From NCBI RefSeq assembly GCF_010727605.1, contig NZ_AP022568.1:5270001-5334000 (forward strand): a stretch of DNA of 64,000 nucleotides, in the 5' to 3' direction. The stretch comes from Mycobacterium simiae (GTDB lineage Bacteria; Actinomycetota; Actinomycetes; Mycobacteriales; Mycobacteriaceae). Below the pieces are notes generated by a model, which worked only from the letters and a program-made list of their open reading frames with translations, was not told the origin of the DNA and did no database searches. A program made the position numbers and the translations under genes. Every line of letters begins with the position of its first letter. Position 1 is the stretch's first letter. This document shows, piece after piece, positions 36,840 to 45,023 of the stretch.

Positions 36840-38462
36840 ATGGCTAGGTCGGCGGTCAAGGTGCCTCTGAACGAGCAGGCAGAGGTTGTTGTGATCGGAA
36901 CCGGGGCGGGAGGCGGCAACGTCATTCGCGAGCTCTGCCTGTCGGGTGTGAGGGTTGTGGCCTTGGAGGCAGGGCCGCGGTTGGACGCGGACAAGGACTT
37001 CGAAGAGGACGAGGTCGCCATGTTCAACAAGCTGAGCTGGCTCGATCCGGTCGGGGTCACCGGCCAGGACGTGACCGGAAGCGCGGCTTGGATCTGCAAG
37101 ACGGTCGGGGGCTCGACCACCCACTGGGCGGGCGCCGCGCTCCGCATGCAACCTCACGAGTTCAAAGCCAAGACCACCTATGGCGACATTGAAGGCGCGG
37201 ACTTAGCCGACTGGCCCATCGACTACGAAACTCTGGTTCCTTACTACGAAAAGGCGGAGCGGCTGCTCGGCGTGAGTGGCCGCGTTATGCCCTTCGCCCC
37301 GGGGAACACGAATTTCTTGGCTCTGAAGCGCGGGGCCGATGCGCTGGGGCTCAATGCCCACCCTGGTTATATGGCGATCAACACCGAGGACTACGACGGC
37401 CGCGGCATGTGCACACAACGAGGCTATTGTTTCCAAGGCTGCCGTAACGAAGCCAAGTGGAGCAGTCTGTTCGAAGCTATCCCCAAGGCGGAGGCGACCG
37501 GTTGGCTCGACCTACGCCCCAACTGTCAGGCGCTCTCGATCTCGACCGATAGCACGGGGCGCGCGACAGGCGTGGTCTACGCCGATCCCGACGGTCGCAT
37601 TGTGGAGCAGAAGGCACAGCATGTGGTGTTGGCGGGCAACAGCATCCAGACCCCCCGTTTGTTGCTCAATTCAGCCACATCCCGTTTCCCAGACGGGCTG
37701 GCGAACGGCAGCGGCGCCGTCGGCCGCTACTACATGCGGCACATGACGGCTTCCAGCTATGCGAAGTTCCCGGACCCGATCCACGCGTATAAAGGCATCA
37801 CCATGATGGGCATCGTCGATGCATTTCACGACAATCGACCCGAGGAACGTGGGTTCGTTGCCGGATTCCATCTTGAAACCATCATGTTAGGTCCGGCGTT
37901 CACCGCCGTCTTCGTCAGCCCCGGTCCATTGACCTCGACGCAGGGGAGCCGGGCGCTGTGGGGCGAGCCGCTGGCTGATCTGATGGAGTCGTACACCCAC
38001 CTGGCTGGTCTGTGGATTGTCGGCGAGGACCTGCCCCAGGCCGAGAACCGAGTGACGGTCGATCCGCACCGCAAGGACCAGTTCGGCATGCCGGTACCAC
38101 TTGTCGCGGTGACCGACCATCCCAACGACACGGCTATGCGAGAGTACGCCTGGGCGAAGGCGCGGGAGATCTATCAAGCCGCTGGAGCCACCAAGGTGTG
38201 GGACACGCCCCCATACCCCGCAACGCACAATTTGGGCACCTGCCGGATGGGCGCCGACCCGGAGACGTCGGTGGTCAATCAGTTCGGACAGGCTCACGAA
38301 GTCCCTAACTTGTTCATCGCCGACGGCAGTGTGTTTCCCACTAGTGGATCCGAGAACCCGACCCTGACGATCAGTGCGCTGGCCATCCGCCAAGCCGACT
38401 ACATCATGTCGCTGATGGCCGAGGAAGACGTACCAGAGGAAATGATCACCGCCGCCAAGTGA
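36840..38462 (+). CDS. GMC-family flavoprotein dehydrogenase (gluconate/sorbose-dehydrogenase-like)
   Basis: A 540-residue GMC oxidoreductase of the two-subunit type. FAD motif EVVVIGTGAGGGNVIRELC; VGGSTTHWAGAALRM; Cys-rich CTQRGYCFQGCRNEAK; C-terminal HNLGTCRMGADPETSVVNQFGQ and SENPTLTISALAIRQADYIM. The CRMG/Asn pattern differs from choline-dehydrogenase types upstream in the window and matches gluconate 2-dehydrogenase large subunits. With its partner and the PEBP gene it lies at the end of the mim gene run, so it may oxidise hydroxylated products such as acetol or a diol, but this is inference. Confidence 0.88.
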   Translation: MARSAVKVPLNEQAEVVVIGTGAGGGNVIRELCLSGVRVVALEAGPRLDADKDFEEDEVAMFNKLSWLDPVGVTGQDVTGSAAWICKTVGGSTTHWAGAALRMQPHEFKAKTTYGDIEGADLADWPIDYETLVPYYEKAERLLGVSGRVMPFAPGNTNFLALKRGADALGLNAHPGYMAINTEDYDGRGMCTQRGYCFQGCRNEAKWSSLFEAIPKAEATGWLDLRPNCQALSISTDSTGRATGVVYADPDGRIVEQKAQHVVLAGNSIQTPRLLLNSATSRFPDGLANGSGAVGRYYMRHMTASSYAKFPDPIHAYKGITMMGIVDAFHDNRPEERGFVAGFHLETIMLGPAFTAVFVSPGPLTSTQGSRALWGEPLADLMESYTHLAGLWIVGEDLPQAENRVTVDPHRKDQFGMPVPLVAVTDHPNDTAMREYAWAKAREIYQAAGATKVWDTPPYPATHNLGTCRMGADPETSVVNQFGQAHEVPNLFIADGSVFPTSGSENPTLTISALAIRQADYIMSLMAEEDVPEEMITAAK

Positions 38463-38499
38463 CCAAGCGGCGATCTCAGATCGGCCAGGCCTGACGAAA

Positions 38500-39136
38500 C
38501 CCCAAGCACCTGAACGGCGCGCCGTCCATGGTGACGTCGAATTGGAAGTCCACCGTCCACACCGGTGGGCGCATCGACCACCATGGTTGGGCGCGCCGTT
38601 CAGGTGCATCGAAGCTTGCGCTGTCGCGGGACCCGTTGGTCTTCCTCGAGTCAAAGACGCTGGATCTTCTTGTGATTGACGTCCCGGCCTTCACTGCGGG
38701 CATCATGATCGGCGGTCCGATAGCCACGCCGAGCGTGCTTCTTGGCGTAGTCGCGTAACCAGTCTCGCAGGGCAGCGTCGGAATCGGCGGGTGCCGCCGC
38801 GGTGGGTTCGTGGCGTTGGGTGGCGGTGTTGCCCGGTGACGCGGCAGGCGAACCGCTCACTGACTGACCCCCCAGGACTCGCTGGAGATGACGAACGGCC
38901 GCTCGCCGTCCGTTCCGGGGCTTACTTCAGGCGCTTGGCGTCTTCGGCCTTCAGACCGCCAAACTGATCGCGCCACCGATGGTAGGTGGGGCTCGGGAGA
39001 CACCGAGCTCCCGACACACCGCCGCGGTGTCCGTGCCCTCCTCCAACAGCCGATTAGCAGCAATCAGCTTGCGCACAATCTGCTCCGGACTGTGCCGCTT
39101 CCTCGTCGCCGTGGTCTTGCAAGCCTTTGCCCACAA
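38500..39136 (-). mobile_element. Decayed IS3-family insertion sequence
   Basis: On the minus strand, an OrfA fragment reads KRHSPEQIVRKLIAANRLLEEGTDTAAVCRELGVS (about 39110-39000), then after a frame change YHRWRDQFGGLKAEDAKR. OrfB pieces follow: LRDWLRDYAKKHARRGYRTADHDAR and VNHKKIQRL, a stop, then WTVDFQFDVTMDGAP in another frame (~38525-38555). Several frameshifts and stops and the missing DDE region show it is inactive. It separates the mim locus from the PE/PPE cassette. Confidence 0.8.
38506..38607. repeat. Inverted repeat of 18 bases inside the IS remnant
   Basis: GCACCTGAACGGCGCGCC (38506-38523) recurs as its exact reverse complement at 38590-38607, with further similarity around CCATGGTG inside both arms. 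It lies 44 bases after the GMC stop, so it may act as a terminator, or mark a local inversion during IS decay. Confidence 0.55.
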
Positions 39137-39440
39137 CGTGGAGCAGCAGGACTCTCATAAGCCGTGGGCCAACCGATCGGGGTCAGGCCAACTTGGTTGA
39201 CCCGGCGTCACGTTGGGTGTGACTCGAGGGTGTCTTCCCGCCATAACGTGGCCCCGCGTTTTAGAAGGTCGTGGTTCGTCGCAGCGAATTAGCGTCGACG
39301 GGATGCTTACGATCAGGCCACTCGGCGACTTGAAGGTCAACGAGGGGAAATCCGCGCCGACCTATGCGTCAAAGTAGGTTACTGAGCCAGTGTCCGGACT
39401 CAGCTGCCCTAACTCAGGTCTGGGCTGGCCCGGCGCAGAG
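39137..39440. other. Intergenic stretch between IS remnant and PPE cassette
   Basis: About 300 bases with no recognisable gene. It is the downstream side of both the IS remnant and the leftward PPE genes. Confidence 0.45.
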
Positions 39441-40829
39441 CTACTTGTGTTTCTGTGCTTGCTTAATCATCAACACCGCAGCGCGTTTCAGAAGGTCGCG
39501 CTTTTTGGTCAAGGCGATGAGTTCCTTTTGGAGCTGCTCGACTTCGCTGCATTCACGCCCGCCGGACGACCGGAGGGCGTGTGCGGCCGTGCGCGGTGCC
39601 TGTGCCGCGCGATTCGGAGTGTAGCCGTGGGCGGCTGGCTCGTTGGTCCACGCCGGGAGTGCCCTGCTGCGCATGCGTCGCGATGGAGCTTCGCCTTTGC
39701 GGGGGGTGTTAACCATGCTGCCGACGGGGCCACTCATCGGGGGGATGCCGCCGAATAGGGTGGGTGCGGTTGCTGTTGCTGCGGGGGTGGCGTCGAGGCC
39801 GGCGATCGGCAATGCCGTTGAGGTGAGTCGGATTTGGGGTGTCGCGGTACTCCACGATGGTGGTACCGACAACTTGCCCACTAGTCCCGAATCGGCCAGG
39901 CCCGCTGTGATGGCCCCTTGCCCTGCACCGGCTGCGGGAGAGGACGAACCGACCAGGTTGCCCAACCCCGCCGCCGGCGCCGCAGGCACCGCCGACGCTT
40001 TGGTTGCCGAAAGGGTAGCCACCAACGGTCCTTCAGCCGTCGCCACTTCGGGAAAGACGGTGAACAGGGTTCCCGTAGCGGAAAATTCGAGACCCGGAGA
40101 TAACGTCAAGAATCCTGAGATGTCGTTGAAAAATGATTGGAAGGTGCTGATCGGGTCGGTGGCGGTGGCGGTGGCGGCTGGTGTTCCGCCTTGTGCCATG
40201 GTTTGCAGGACGTGGGGGATGTTGGAGAGCAGTGTGTGGGCGGTGTTGGCGGTTGCTTGGTCGGTGCTGGCTTGCTGGGCTGCTTGGCCGGCCGGGTTGG
40301 TGTTTTGGGGCGCTGAGGTGAATGGGGTTAGTGCTGTCGCGGTGGCCGAGGCGGCGGCGTAGGTGTACATGGCGACCGCGTCTTGGGCCCACATGGCGCT
40401 GTATTGTGCTTCGGTGGCCGCGATGGCCGGGGTGTTTTGTCCGAGGATGTTGGTGGCCACCAGTGCTGCCAATACTGTTCTGTTGGTGGCGATTACCGGT
40501 GGTGGGACGGTGGCGGTGTATGCCGCTTCGAAGGCTGCCGCGGAGGACCTGGCTTGGTTGGCGGTTTGTCTTGCCTCGCTGGCGGTGGTATTCAGCCAGG
40601 CCACGTATGTTTCTGCTGCGGCGTTCATCGAGGTGGATGAGGGGCCCAGCCATGACATGTCCGCCAGTTCGGTGACCGTGCCCCGATACGATGCCGCCGC
40701 GGAGCTCAACTCCGCGGCCAACCCGTCCCAGGCGGCCGCAGCGGCCATCAATGGCCCCGACCCCGCCCCCGCATACATCCGACCGGAATTAATCTCCGGC
40801 GGCAACATCGCAAAATCCAACCCACTCAT
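39441..40829 (-). CDS. PPE-family protein, SVP subgroup (third of tandem trio)
   Basis: A 462-residue PPE protein. The ~175-residue PPE domain starts LDFAMLPPEINSGRMYAGAGSGPLMAAAAAWDGLA and holds the SWLGPSS/WxG-type turn. The SVP signature is GKLSVPPSWSTATP. The tail ends in a charged helix (EVEQLQKELIALTKKRDLLKRAAVLMIKQAQ). PPE proteins pair with PE partners and are exported through ESX-5, where they act at the outer membrane. The N-terminal ~215 residues are encoded by DNA identical to the next PPE gene; the middle and tail differ. ATG is preceded by GGAGG. Confidence 0.92.
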   Translation of the reverse strand: MSGLDFAMLPPEINSGRMYAGAGSGPLMAAAAAWDGLAAELSSAAASYRGTVTELADMSWLGPSSTSMNAAAETYVAWLNTTASEARQTANQARSSAAAFEAAYTATVPPPVIATNRTVLAALVATNILGQNTPAIAATEAQYSAMWAQDAVAMYTYAAASATATALTPFTSAPQNTNPAGQAAQQASTDQATANTAHTLLSNIPHVLQTMAQGGTPAATATATDPISTFQSFFNDISGFLTLSPGLEFSATGTLFTVFPEVATAEGPLVATLSATKASAVPAAPAAGLGNLVGSSSPAAGAGQGAITAGLADSGLVGKLSVPPSWSTATPQIRLTSTALPIAGLDATPAATATAPTLFGGIPPMSGPVGSMVNTPRKGEAPSRRMRSRALPAWTNEPAAHGYTPNRAAQAPRTAAHALRSSGGRECSEVEQLQKELIALTKKRDLLKRAAVLMIKQAQKHK

Positions 40830-40847
40830 CGGATAGCCTCCATAATC
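40110..40847. repeat. Direct repeat copy 1 (738 bases) of PPE 5' region
   Basis: Identical, by reading both copies, to 41704-42441. It covers the first two-thirds of the PPE gene plus 18 bases upstream. Those bases are the last codons and stop of the PPE gene normally lying upstream (…IMEAIR then stop), showing that the duplication unit began inside a neighbouring PPE gene. Confidence 0.85.
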
Positions 40848-40853
40848 GCGCTT

Positions 40854-40871
40854 GCGCCGGCCGTCCGGCGC
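40854..40871. terminator. GC-rich hairpin between PPE genes
   Basis: GCGCCGG-CCGT-CCGGCGC, a 7-base stem, in the 226-base gap upstream of the last PPE gene. Possible terminator for the transcript of the two upstream PPE genes; no T-run. Confidence 0.45.
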
Positions 40872-41055
40872 GAGCCAATTCGTTGGTTCGTTGGGCTTAA
40901 CGGGATACCTTCACGCGGGTAAGGAACACTATTGGCGACTTTCTCACTCCTCACCACATCAGGGACCTTCCCGAACCTTGGACGTATTGAATGACACCAG
41001 GCAAGCTACCGCGGTTATCTTTCTTTTCAATCGAGGCGATATGCAGCAGCAGTTA

Positions 41056-42423
41056 CTACTTCTGGGCTTCCTCGATCAAAAAGGCTGCGGTTTGCTTGAG
41101 CATGTCGCGCTCGTTAGACAAGTCGGTCAGCTCTTGATGTAGCTGGCGCAGAATATCCTCATCCGTCAGCGCAGCGATTTCGGCGTCCAGCGAGTTGTGT
41201 TGCGGCTGTGACTGGTGGTCCCGTGTCCGCTCTCGGTAGCCCGGTCTTCCGGCGTCTTGGCCGAGCAGGTTGCTGCGCAGGCCTTGCGAATAAGTGCTGT
41301 TGCCTCTTGGTGCGTTGACCACACTGGCCATCGGGGGGATGCCGCCGAATAGGGTGGGTGGGGTTGCTGTTGCTGCGGGGGTGGCGTCGAGGCCGGCGAT
41401 CGGCAATGCCGTTGAGGCGAGTCGGATTTGGGGTGTCGCGGTACTCCACGATGGTGGTACCGACAACTTGCCCACTAGTCCCGAATCGCCTAGGCCCGCT
41501 GTGATGGCCCCTTGCCCTGCACCGGCTGCGGGAGAGGACGAACCGACCAGGTTGCCCAACCCCGCCGCCGGCGCCCCAGACACGTCCGACACTTTCGTTG
41601 CCGAAAGCGACGACACCAACGGACCCAACGCGGTGTCCACCATCGGAAAAATGGTGTAGAGCGTGCCAGACGCAACAAAGCTATTTCCGAATTCGCCGGA
41701 AATGAATCCTGAGATGTCGTTGAAAAATGATTGGAAGGTGCTGATCGGGTCGGTGGCGGTGGCGGTGGCGGCTGGTGTTCCGCCTTGTGCCATGGTTTGC
41801 AGGACGTGGGGGATGTTGGAGAGCAGTGTGTGGGCGGTGTTGGCGGTTGCTTGGTCGGTGCTGGCTTGCTGGGCTGCTTGGCCGGCCGGGTTGGTGTTTT
41901 GGGGCGCTGAGGTGAATGGGGTTAGTGCTGTCGCGGTGGCCGAGGCGGCGGCGTAGGTGTACATGGCGACCGCGTCTTGGGCCCACATGGCGCTGTATTG
42001 TGCTTCGGTGGCCGCGATGGCCGGGGTGTTTTGTCCGAGGATGTTGGTGGCCACCAGTGCTGCCAATACTGTTCTGTTGGTGGCGATTACCGGTGGTGGG
42101 ACGGTGGCGGTGTATGCCGCTTCGAAGGCTGCCGCGGAGGACCTGGCTTGGTTGGCGGTTTGTCTTGCCTCGCTGGCGGTGGTATTCAGCCAGGCCACGT
42201 ATGTTTCTGCTGCGGCGTTCATCGAGGTGGATGAGGGGCCCAGCCATGACATGTCCGCCAGTTCGGTGACCGTGCCCCGATACGATGCCGCCGCGGAGCT
42301 CAACTCCGCGGCCAACCCGTCCCAGGCGGCCGCAGCGGCCATCAATGGCCCCGACCCCGCCCCCGCATACATCCGACCGGAATTAATCTCCGGCGGCAAC
42401 ATCGCAAAATCCAACCCACTCAT
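41056..42423 (-). CDS. PPE-family protein, SVP subgroup (second of tandem trio)
   Basis: A 455-residue PPE protein with the same PPE domain as its neighbours. A distinct middle follows (FISGEFGNSFVASGTLYTIFPMVDTALGPLVSSL), then SVP motif KLSVPPSWSTATP and a helical tail (DEDILRQLHQELTDLSNERDMLKQTAAFLIEEAQK). Its ATG overlaps the stop of the upstream PPE gene (ATGA), so they are coupled; the GGAGG lies within the last codons of that gene. It is presumably secreted by ESX-5 with the PE protein at 44623. Confidence 0.92.
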   Translation of the reverse strand: MSGLDFAMLPPEINSGRMYAGAGSGPLMAAAAAWDGLAAELSSAAASYRGTVTELADMSWLGPSSTSMNAAAETYVAWLNTTASEARQTANQARSSAAAFEAAYTATVPPPVIATNRTVLAALVATNILGQNTPAIAATEAQYSAMWAQDAVAMYTYAAASATATALTPFTSAPQNTNPAGQAAQQASTDQATANTAHTLLSNIPHVLQTMAQGGTPAATATATDPISTFQSFFNDISGFISGEFGNSFVASGTLYTIFPMVDTALGPLVSSLSATKVSDVSGAPAAGLGNLVGSSSPAAGAGQGAITAGLGDSGLVGKLSVPPSWSTATPQIRLASTALPIAGLDATPAATATPPTLFGGIPPMASVVNAPRGNSTYSQGLRSNLLGQDAGRPGYRERTRDHQSQPQHNSLDAEIAALTDEDILRQLHQELTDLSNERDMLKQTAAFLIEEAQK

Positions 42424-42441
42424 CGGATAGCCTCCATAATC
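41704..42441. repeat. Direct repeat copy 2 (738 bases) of PPE 5' region
   Basis: Identical to 40110-40847. Here the upstream edge is the genuine 3' end of the first PPE gene, so this is the original context and copy 1 is the derivative. Confidence 0.85.
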
Positions 42442-43799
42442 AGGCGGGCTGCTGCGTCGCGTTCCAGTGCTACTTCGGCGATCTCCTTGCGCAGACGCGC
42501 GACCAAATCGGATTCAAATGCACTCGTTGCGCTCTCGTCATTCGGGGCGACGCCCTGTTGCGGCTGTGGCTGGTGGTCCCGTGTCCGCTCTCGGTAGCCC
42601 GGTCTTCCGGCGTCTTGGCCGAGCAGGTTGCTGCGCAGGCCTTGCGAATAAGTGCTGTTGCCTCTTGGTGCGTTGACCACACTGGCCATCGGGGGGATGC
42701 CGCCGAATAGGGTGGGTGGGGTTGCTGTTGCTGCGGGGGTGGCGTCGAGGCCGGCGATCGGCAATGCCGTTGAGGCGAGTCGGATTTGGGGTGTCGCGGT
42801 ACTCCACGATGGTGGTACCGACAACTTGCCCACTAGTCCCGAATCGCCTAGGCCCGCTGTGATGGCCCCTTGCCCTGCACCGGCCGATCCCAAAGCACCG
42901 GCCGCGGGAGAGGACGAACCGACCAGGTTGCCCAACCCCGCCGCCGGCGCCCCAGACACGTCCGACACTGCTCCAGCGGCTGCCGTCGCCGGCAGCGCGA
43001 GCGACATGAGCGGAAAGAGCTGGGCCAGAATGCCGCCGGCCAGATAGGCCGATGACGCGACTACGAGGCCCACGGATCCTGAATCCCCGGCTAGCATGTT
43101 GACGTCCTGAAAACCGGTGCTGCCCAAGATGCCTTGCAGAGACGTCACGGCCGGTGTTGGTGTTCCGCCTTGTGCCATGGTTTGCAGGACGTGGGGGATG
43201 TTGGACAGCAGTGTGTGGGCGGTGTTGGCGGTTGCTTGGTCGGTGCTGGCTTGCTGGGCTGCTTGGCCGGCCGGGTTGGTGTTTTGGGGCGCTGAGGTGA
43301 ATGGGGTTAGTGCTGTCGCGGTGGCCGAGGCGGCGGCGTAGGTGTACATGGCGACCGCGTCTTGGGCCCACATGGCGCTGTATTGTGCTTCGGTGGCCGC
43401 GATGGCCGGGGTGTTTTGTCCGAGGATGTTGGTGGCCACCAGTGCTGCCAATACTGTTCTGTTGGTGGCGATTACCGGTGGTGGGACGGTGGCGGTGTAT
43501 GCCGCTTCGAAGGCTGCCGCGGAGGACCTGGCTTGGTTGGCGGTTTGTCTTGCCTCGCTGGCGGTGGTATTCAGCCAGGCCACGTATGTTTCTGCTGCGG
43601 CGTTCATCGAGGTGGATGAGGGGCCCAGCCATGACATGTCCGCCAGTTCGGTGACCGTGCCCCGATACGATGCCGCCGCGGAGCTCAACTCCGCGGCCAA
43701 CCCGTCCCAGGCGGCCGCAGCGGCCATCAATGGCCCCGACCCCGCCCCCGCATACATCCGACCGGAATTAATCTCCGGCGGCAACATCGCAAAATCCAC
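42420..43799 (-). CDS. PPE-family protein, SVP subgroup (first of tandem trio)
   Basis: A 459-residue PPE protein. Start GTG 43799 (DFAMLPPEINSGRMY) follows TAGGAGG. The PPE domain is shared with the two genes downstream up to about residue 213. A unique middle (AVTSLQGILGSTGFQDVNMLAGDSGSVGLVVASSAYLAGGILAQLFPLMSLAL) is followed by a region nearly identical to the second PPE (SVP motif to YRERTRDHQ), then a different tail (FESDLVARLRKEIAEVALERDAAARLIMEAIR). The mosaic points to gene conversion. It follows esxN after 177 bases. Confidence 0.92.
   Translation of the reverse strand: MDFAMLPPEINSGRMYAGAGSGPLMAAAAAWDGLAAELSSAAASYRGTVTELADMSWLGPSSTSMNAAAETYVAWLNTTASEARQTANQARSSAAAFEAAYTATVPPPVIATNRTVLAALVATNILGQNTPAIAATEAQYSAMWAQDAVAMYTYAAASATATALTPFTSAPQNTNPAGQAAQQASTDQATANTAHTLLSNIPHVLQTMAQGGTPTPAVTSLQGILGSTGFQDVNMLAGDSGSVGLVVASSAYLAGGILAQLFPLMSLALPATAAAGAVSDVSGAPAAGLGNLVGSSSPAAGALGSAGAGQGAITAGLGDSGLVGKLSVPPSWSTATPQIRLASTALPIAGLDATPAATATPPTLFGGIPPMASVVNAPRGNSTYSQGLRSNLLGQDAGRPGYRERTRDHQPQPQQGVAPNDESATSAFESDLVARLRKEIAEVALERDAAARLIMEAIR
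43158..43798. repeat. Direct repeat copy 3 (641 bases) of PPE 5' region
   Basis: Matches 40179-40819 and its counterpart in copy 2 with a single seen difference (GGACAG versus GGAGAG near 43205). It differs at the very start codon region, where the other copies encode MSGL. Confidence 0.85.
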
Positions 43800-43976
43800 C
43801 GCTAATACCTCCTAAACAGCTGGCTGCGATTCCTTAGCGGCCGAGGGCCGGCGTATTTGCGCAACCGATTCCTACAGATACGTTTATGCCTTTCAAGACT
43901 TTTTAAGCTGCATGTCTAAAAGAGCCGACCTAGGGTTTGGTCTCGTTGCCCCGCCGGTGTGTCGAGCCGCGTTTCA

Positions 43977-44261
43977 TCAGGCCCAGCTAGCGCCAACAGC
44001 GCTATCCGTGCTCGACATATTGGAAGCAGCAGTTCGGACTCTTGAGCCGTGTGCGTTTGCGTGCTCGTAGATCGTCTGAAAGTTACGGCCGAGCTGCGTG
44101 ATAAACTCTTGGCACGCCACGGAACCAGCTCCGCCCCAGAAATCCTCGGCGGCGAACACGTCACGCATAATTGCTTGGTGCTCAGCCTCCAGCGCTAACG
44201 CCTGAGTGCGAATAGTCGCACCGTGAGCGTCAACGTCGCCGAATTGGTAGCTAATGGACAT
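43977..44261 (-). CDS. WXG100 protein, EsxN/EsxI-type (ESX-5 substrate)
   Basis: A 94-residue ESAT-6-like protein. SISYQFGDVDAHGATIRTQALALEAEHQAIMRDVFAAEDFWGGAGSVACQEFITQLGRNF is the EsxN/EsxL/EsxV type, with W-G-G in the turn between helices and the C-terminal ending DSAVGASWA. It normally forms a heterodimer with an EsxM-type partner and is exported by ESX-5. AAGGAG lies before the ATG, and the start is 2 bases after the stop of the upstream partner gene, which is defective. Confidence 0.93.
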   Translation of the reverse strand: MSISYQFGDVDAHGATIRTQALALEAEHQAIMRDVFAAEDFWGGAGSVACQEFITQLGRNFQTIYEHANAHGSRVRTAASNMSSTDSAVGASWA

Positions 44262-44263
44262 GG

Positions 44264-44515
44264 TCAGATTCTCCTTGCGTACGTGGTTGAGAATTCTTTA
44301 GCTGGATAGCCTCTCGGAGCCCTCCCCCAGGGGCCCTCATATTTGGTCGCATCACGCAGTAACTGGTCTCGCACTCCGAGGAGCGTGTTCACGATGTTGC
44401 GGAAGGCGTGATCCCTCTGTCCCATGGTGTTGTACGAGGTGAACCGCATGGCGCTGTTCCAGCTGTTCCCATTCCGCCGCGCAACGTTCGCGTCGGTCAT
44501 AAACCGTATAGGCAT
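44264..44515 (-). pseudogene. EsxM/EsxJ-type WXG100 gene with internal deletion and frameshifted end
   Basis: Reads MPIRFMTD, then jumps to a segment aligning with the middle of EsxM-type proteins (NSWNSAMRFTSYNTM ... HAFRNIVNTLLGVRDQLLRDATKYE). About 26 residues of helix 1 are missing, and W-x-G has become W-N-S. After KYE the frame is shifted: the normal ending (…LSS stop) is still visible one frame over. The result is an 83-residue protein with a foreign tail. It has a good ribosome site, so it may still be translated, but it is unlikely to pair with EsxN normally. Confidence 0.8.
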
Positions 44516-44622
44516 TTCAATCTCTCCTCGATGAGAAATATCAATGGGTGCTATGGAAAATCGATGGTCCGGCTATACGCTATATTTCAGCTCAACAGAC
44601 TCGCGGTGACGCCCGCATCCTC

Positions 44623-44919
44623 TTAACCCGCCGCGGTCGAGTTGGCTGCCTCCACCGCTGCGTAGGAATCAGTACTGGTAATCAGGGCGTTGACGAACAT
44701 TTCGTGTATCACCGTGGCCTGCGCACTCATCGCTTGATAGGTGTTCGCGTGCGCAACAAACTCAGCCGCAATCAGCGCGGATACTTCGTCGGTCGCCGCG
44801 CGAAGGATTCCCGTAGTTAGGGCAGCCGTCGCTGCGTTCTGGAAAACAACTGCAGAACTGAGTCCACTGCAATCACCGACCGCTGCCGGTAAAGCTTCGG
44901 GCTGGGTAGTTGCAAACAT
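44623..44919 (-). CDS. PE-family protein, ESX-5 type (PE18/PE19-like)
   Basis: A 98-residue PE protein without extra domain: FATTQPEALPAAVGDCSGLSSAVVFQNAATAALTTGILRAATDEVSALIAAEFVAHANTYQAMSAQATVIHEMFVNAL and the secretion motif YAAVE (YxxxD/E) near the end. ATG 44919 follows GGGAG. It heads the cassette PE, esxM-like, esxN-like, PPE x3, matching the order PE19-esxM-esxN known from ESX-5 and its duplicated loci. It should pair with one or more of the PPE proteins. Confidence 0.92.
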   Translation of the reverse strand: MFATTQPEALPAAVGDCSGLSSAVVFQNAATAALTTGILRAATDEVSALIAAEFVAHANTYQAMSAQATVIHEMFVNALITSTDSYAAVEAANSTAAG

Positions 44920-45008
44920 TCTATAACTCCCGTTCTCCAGGGTTTGGCCGATCCTGACGGCTGCATACGGAGCAGCCGAAGAATACCTAGACCCGTGTTG
45001 TGATATAA

Positions 45009-45023
45009 GTCTCAAAATGAGAA
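45009..45023. promoter_or_regulatory. Near-palindrome D upstream of the PE cassette
   Basis: GTCTCAAAATGAGAA matches the mim-locus palindromes (GTCTCA-N3-TGAGAC) at all arm positions but the last. It lies 90 bases before the PE start. Possible link between MimR and the PE/PPE cassette. Confidence 0.4.

Noticed and set aside
40110..42441. Identical 738-base repeats as a possible assembly duplication
   Set aside because: Flanking middles and tails of each PPE gene are distinct and in frame, and the 3' relic is a biological footprint; still worth a long-read check.
42538..43632. 364-codon frame on the same strand within the PPE genes, and repeated plus-strand frames opposite each PPE
   Set aside because: They recur only because the PPE DNA is repeated; composition is Arg/His-rich shadow sequence.
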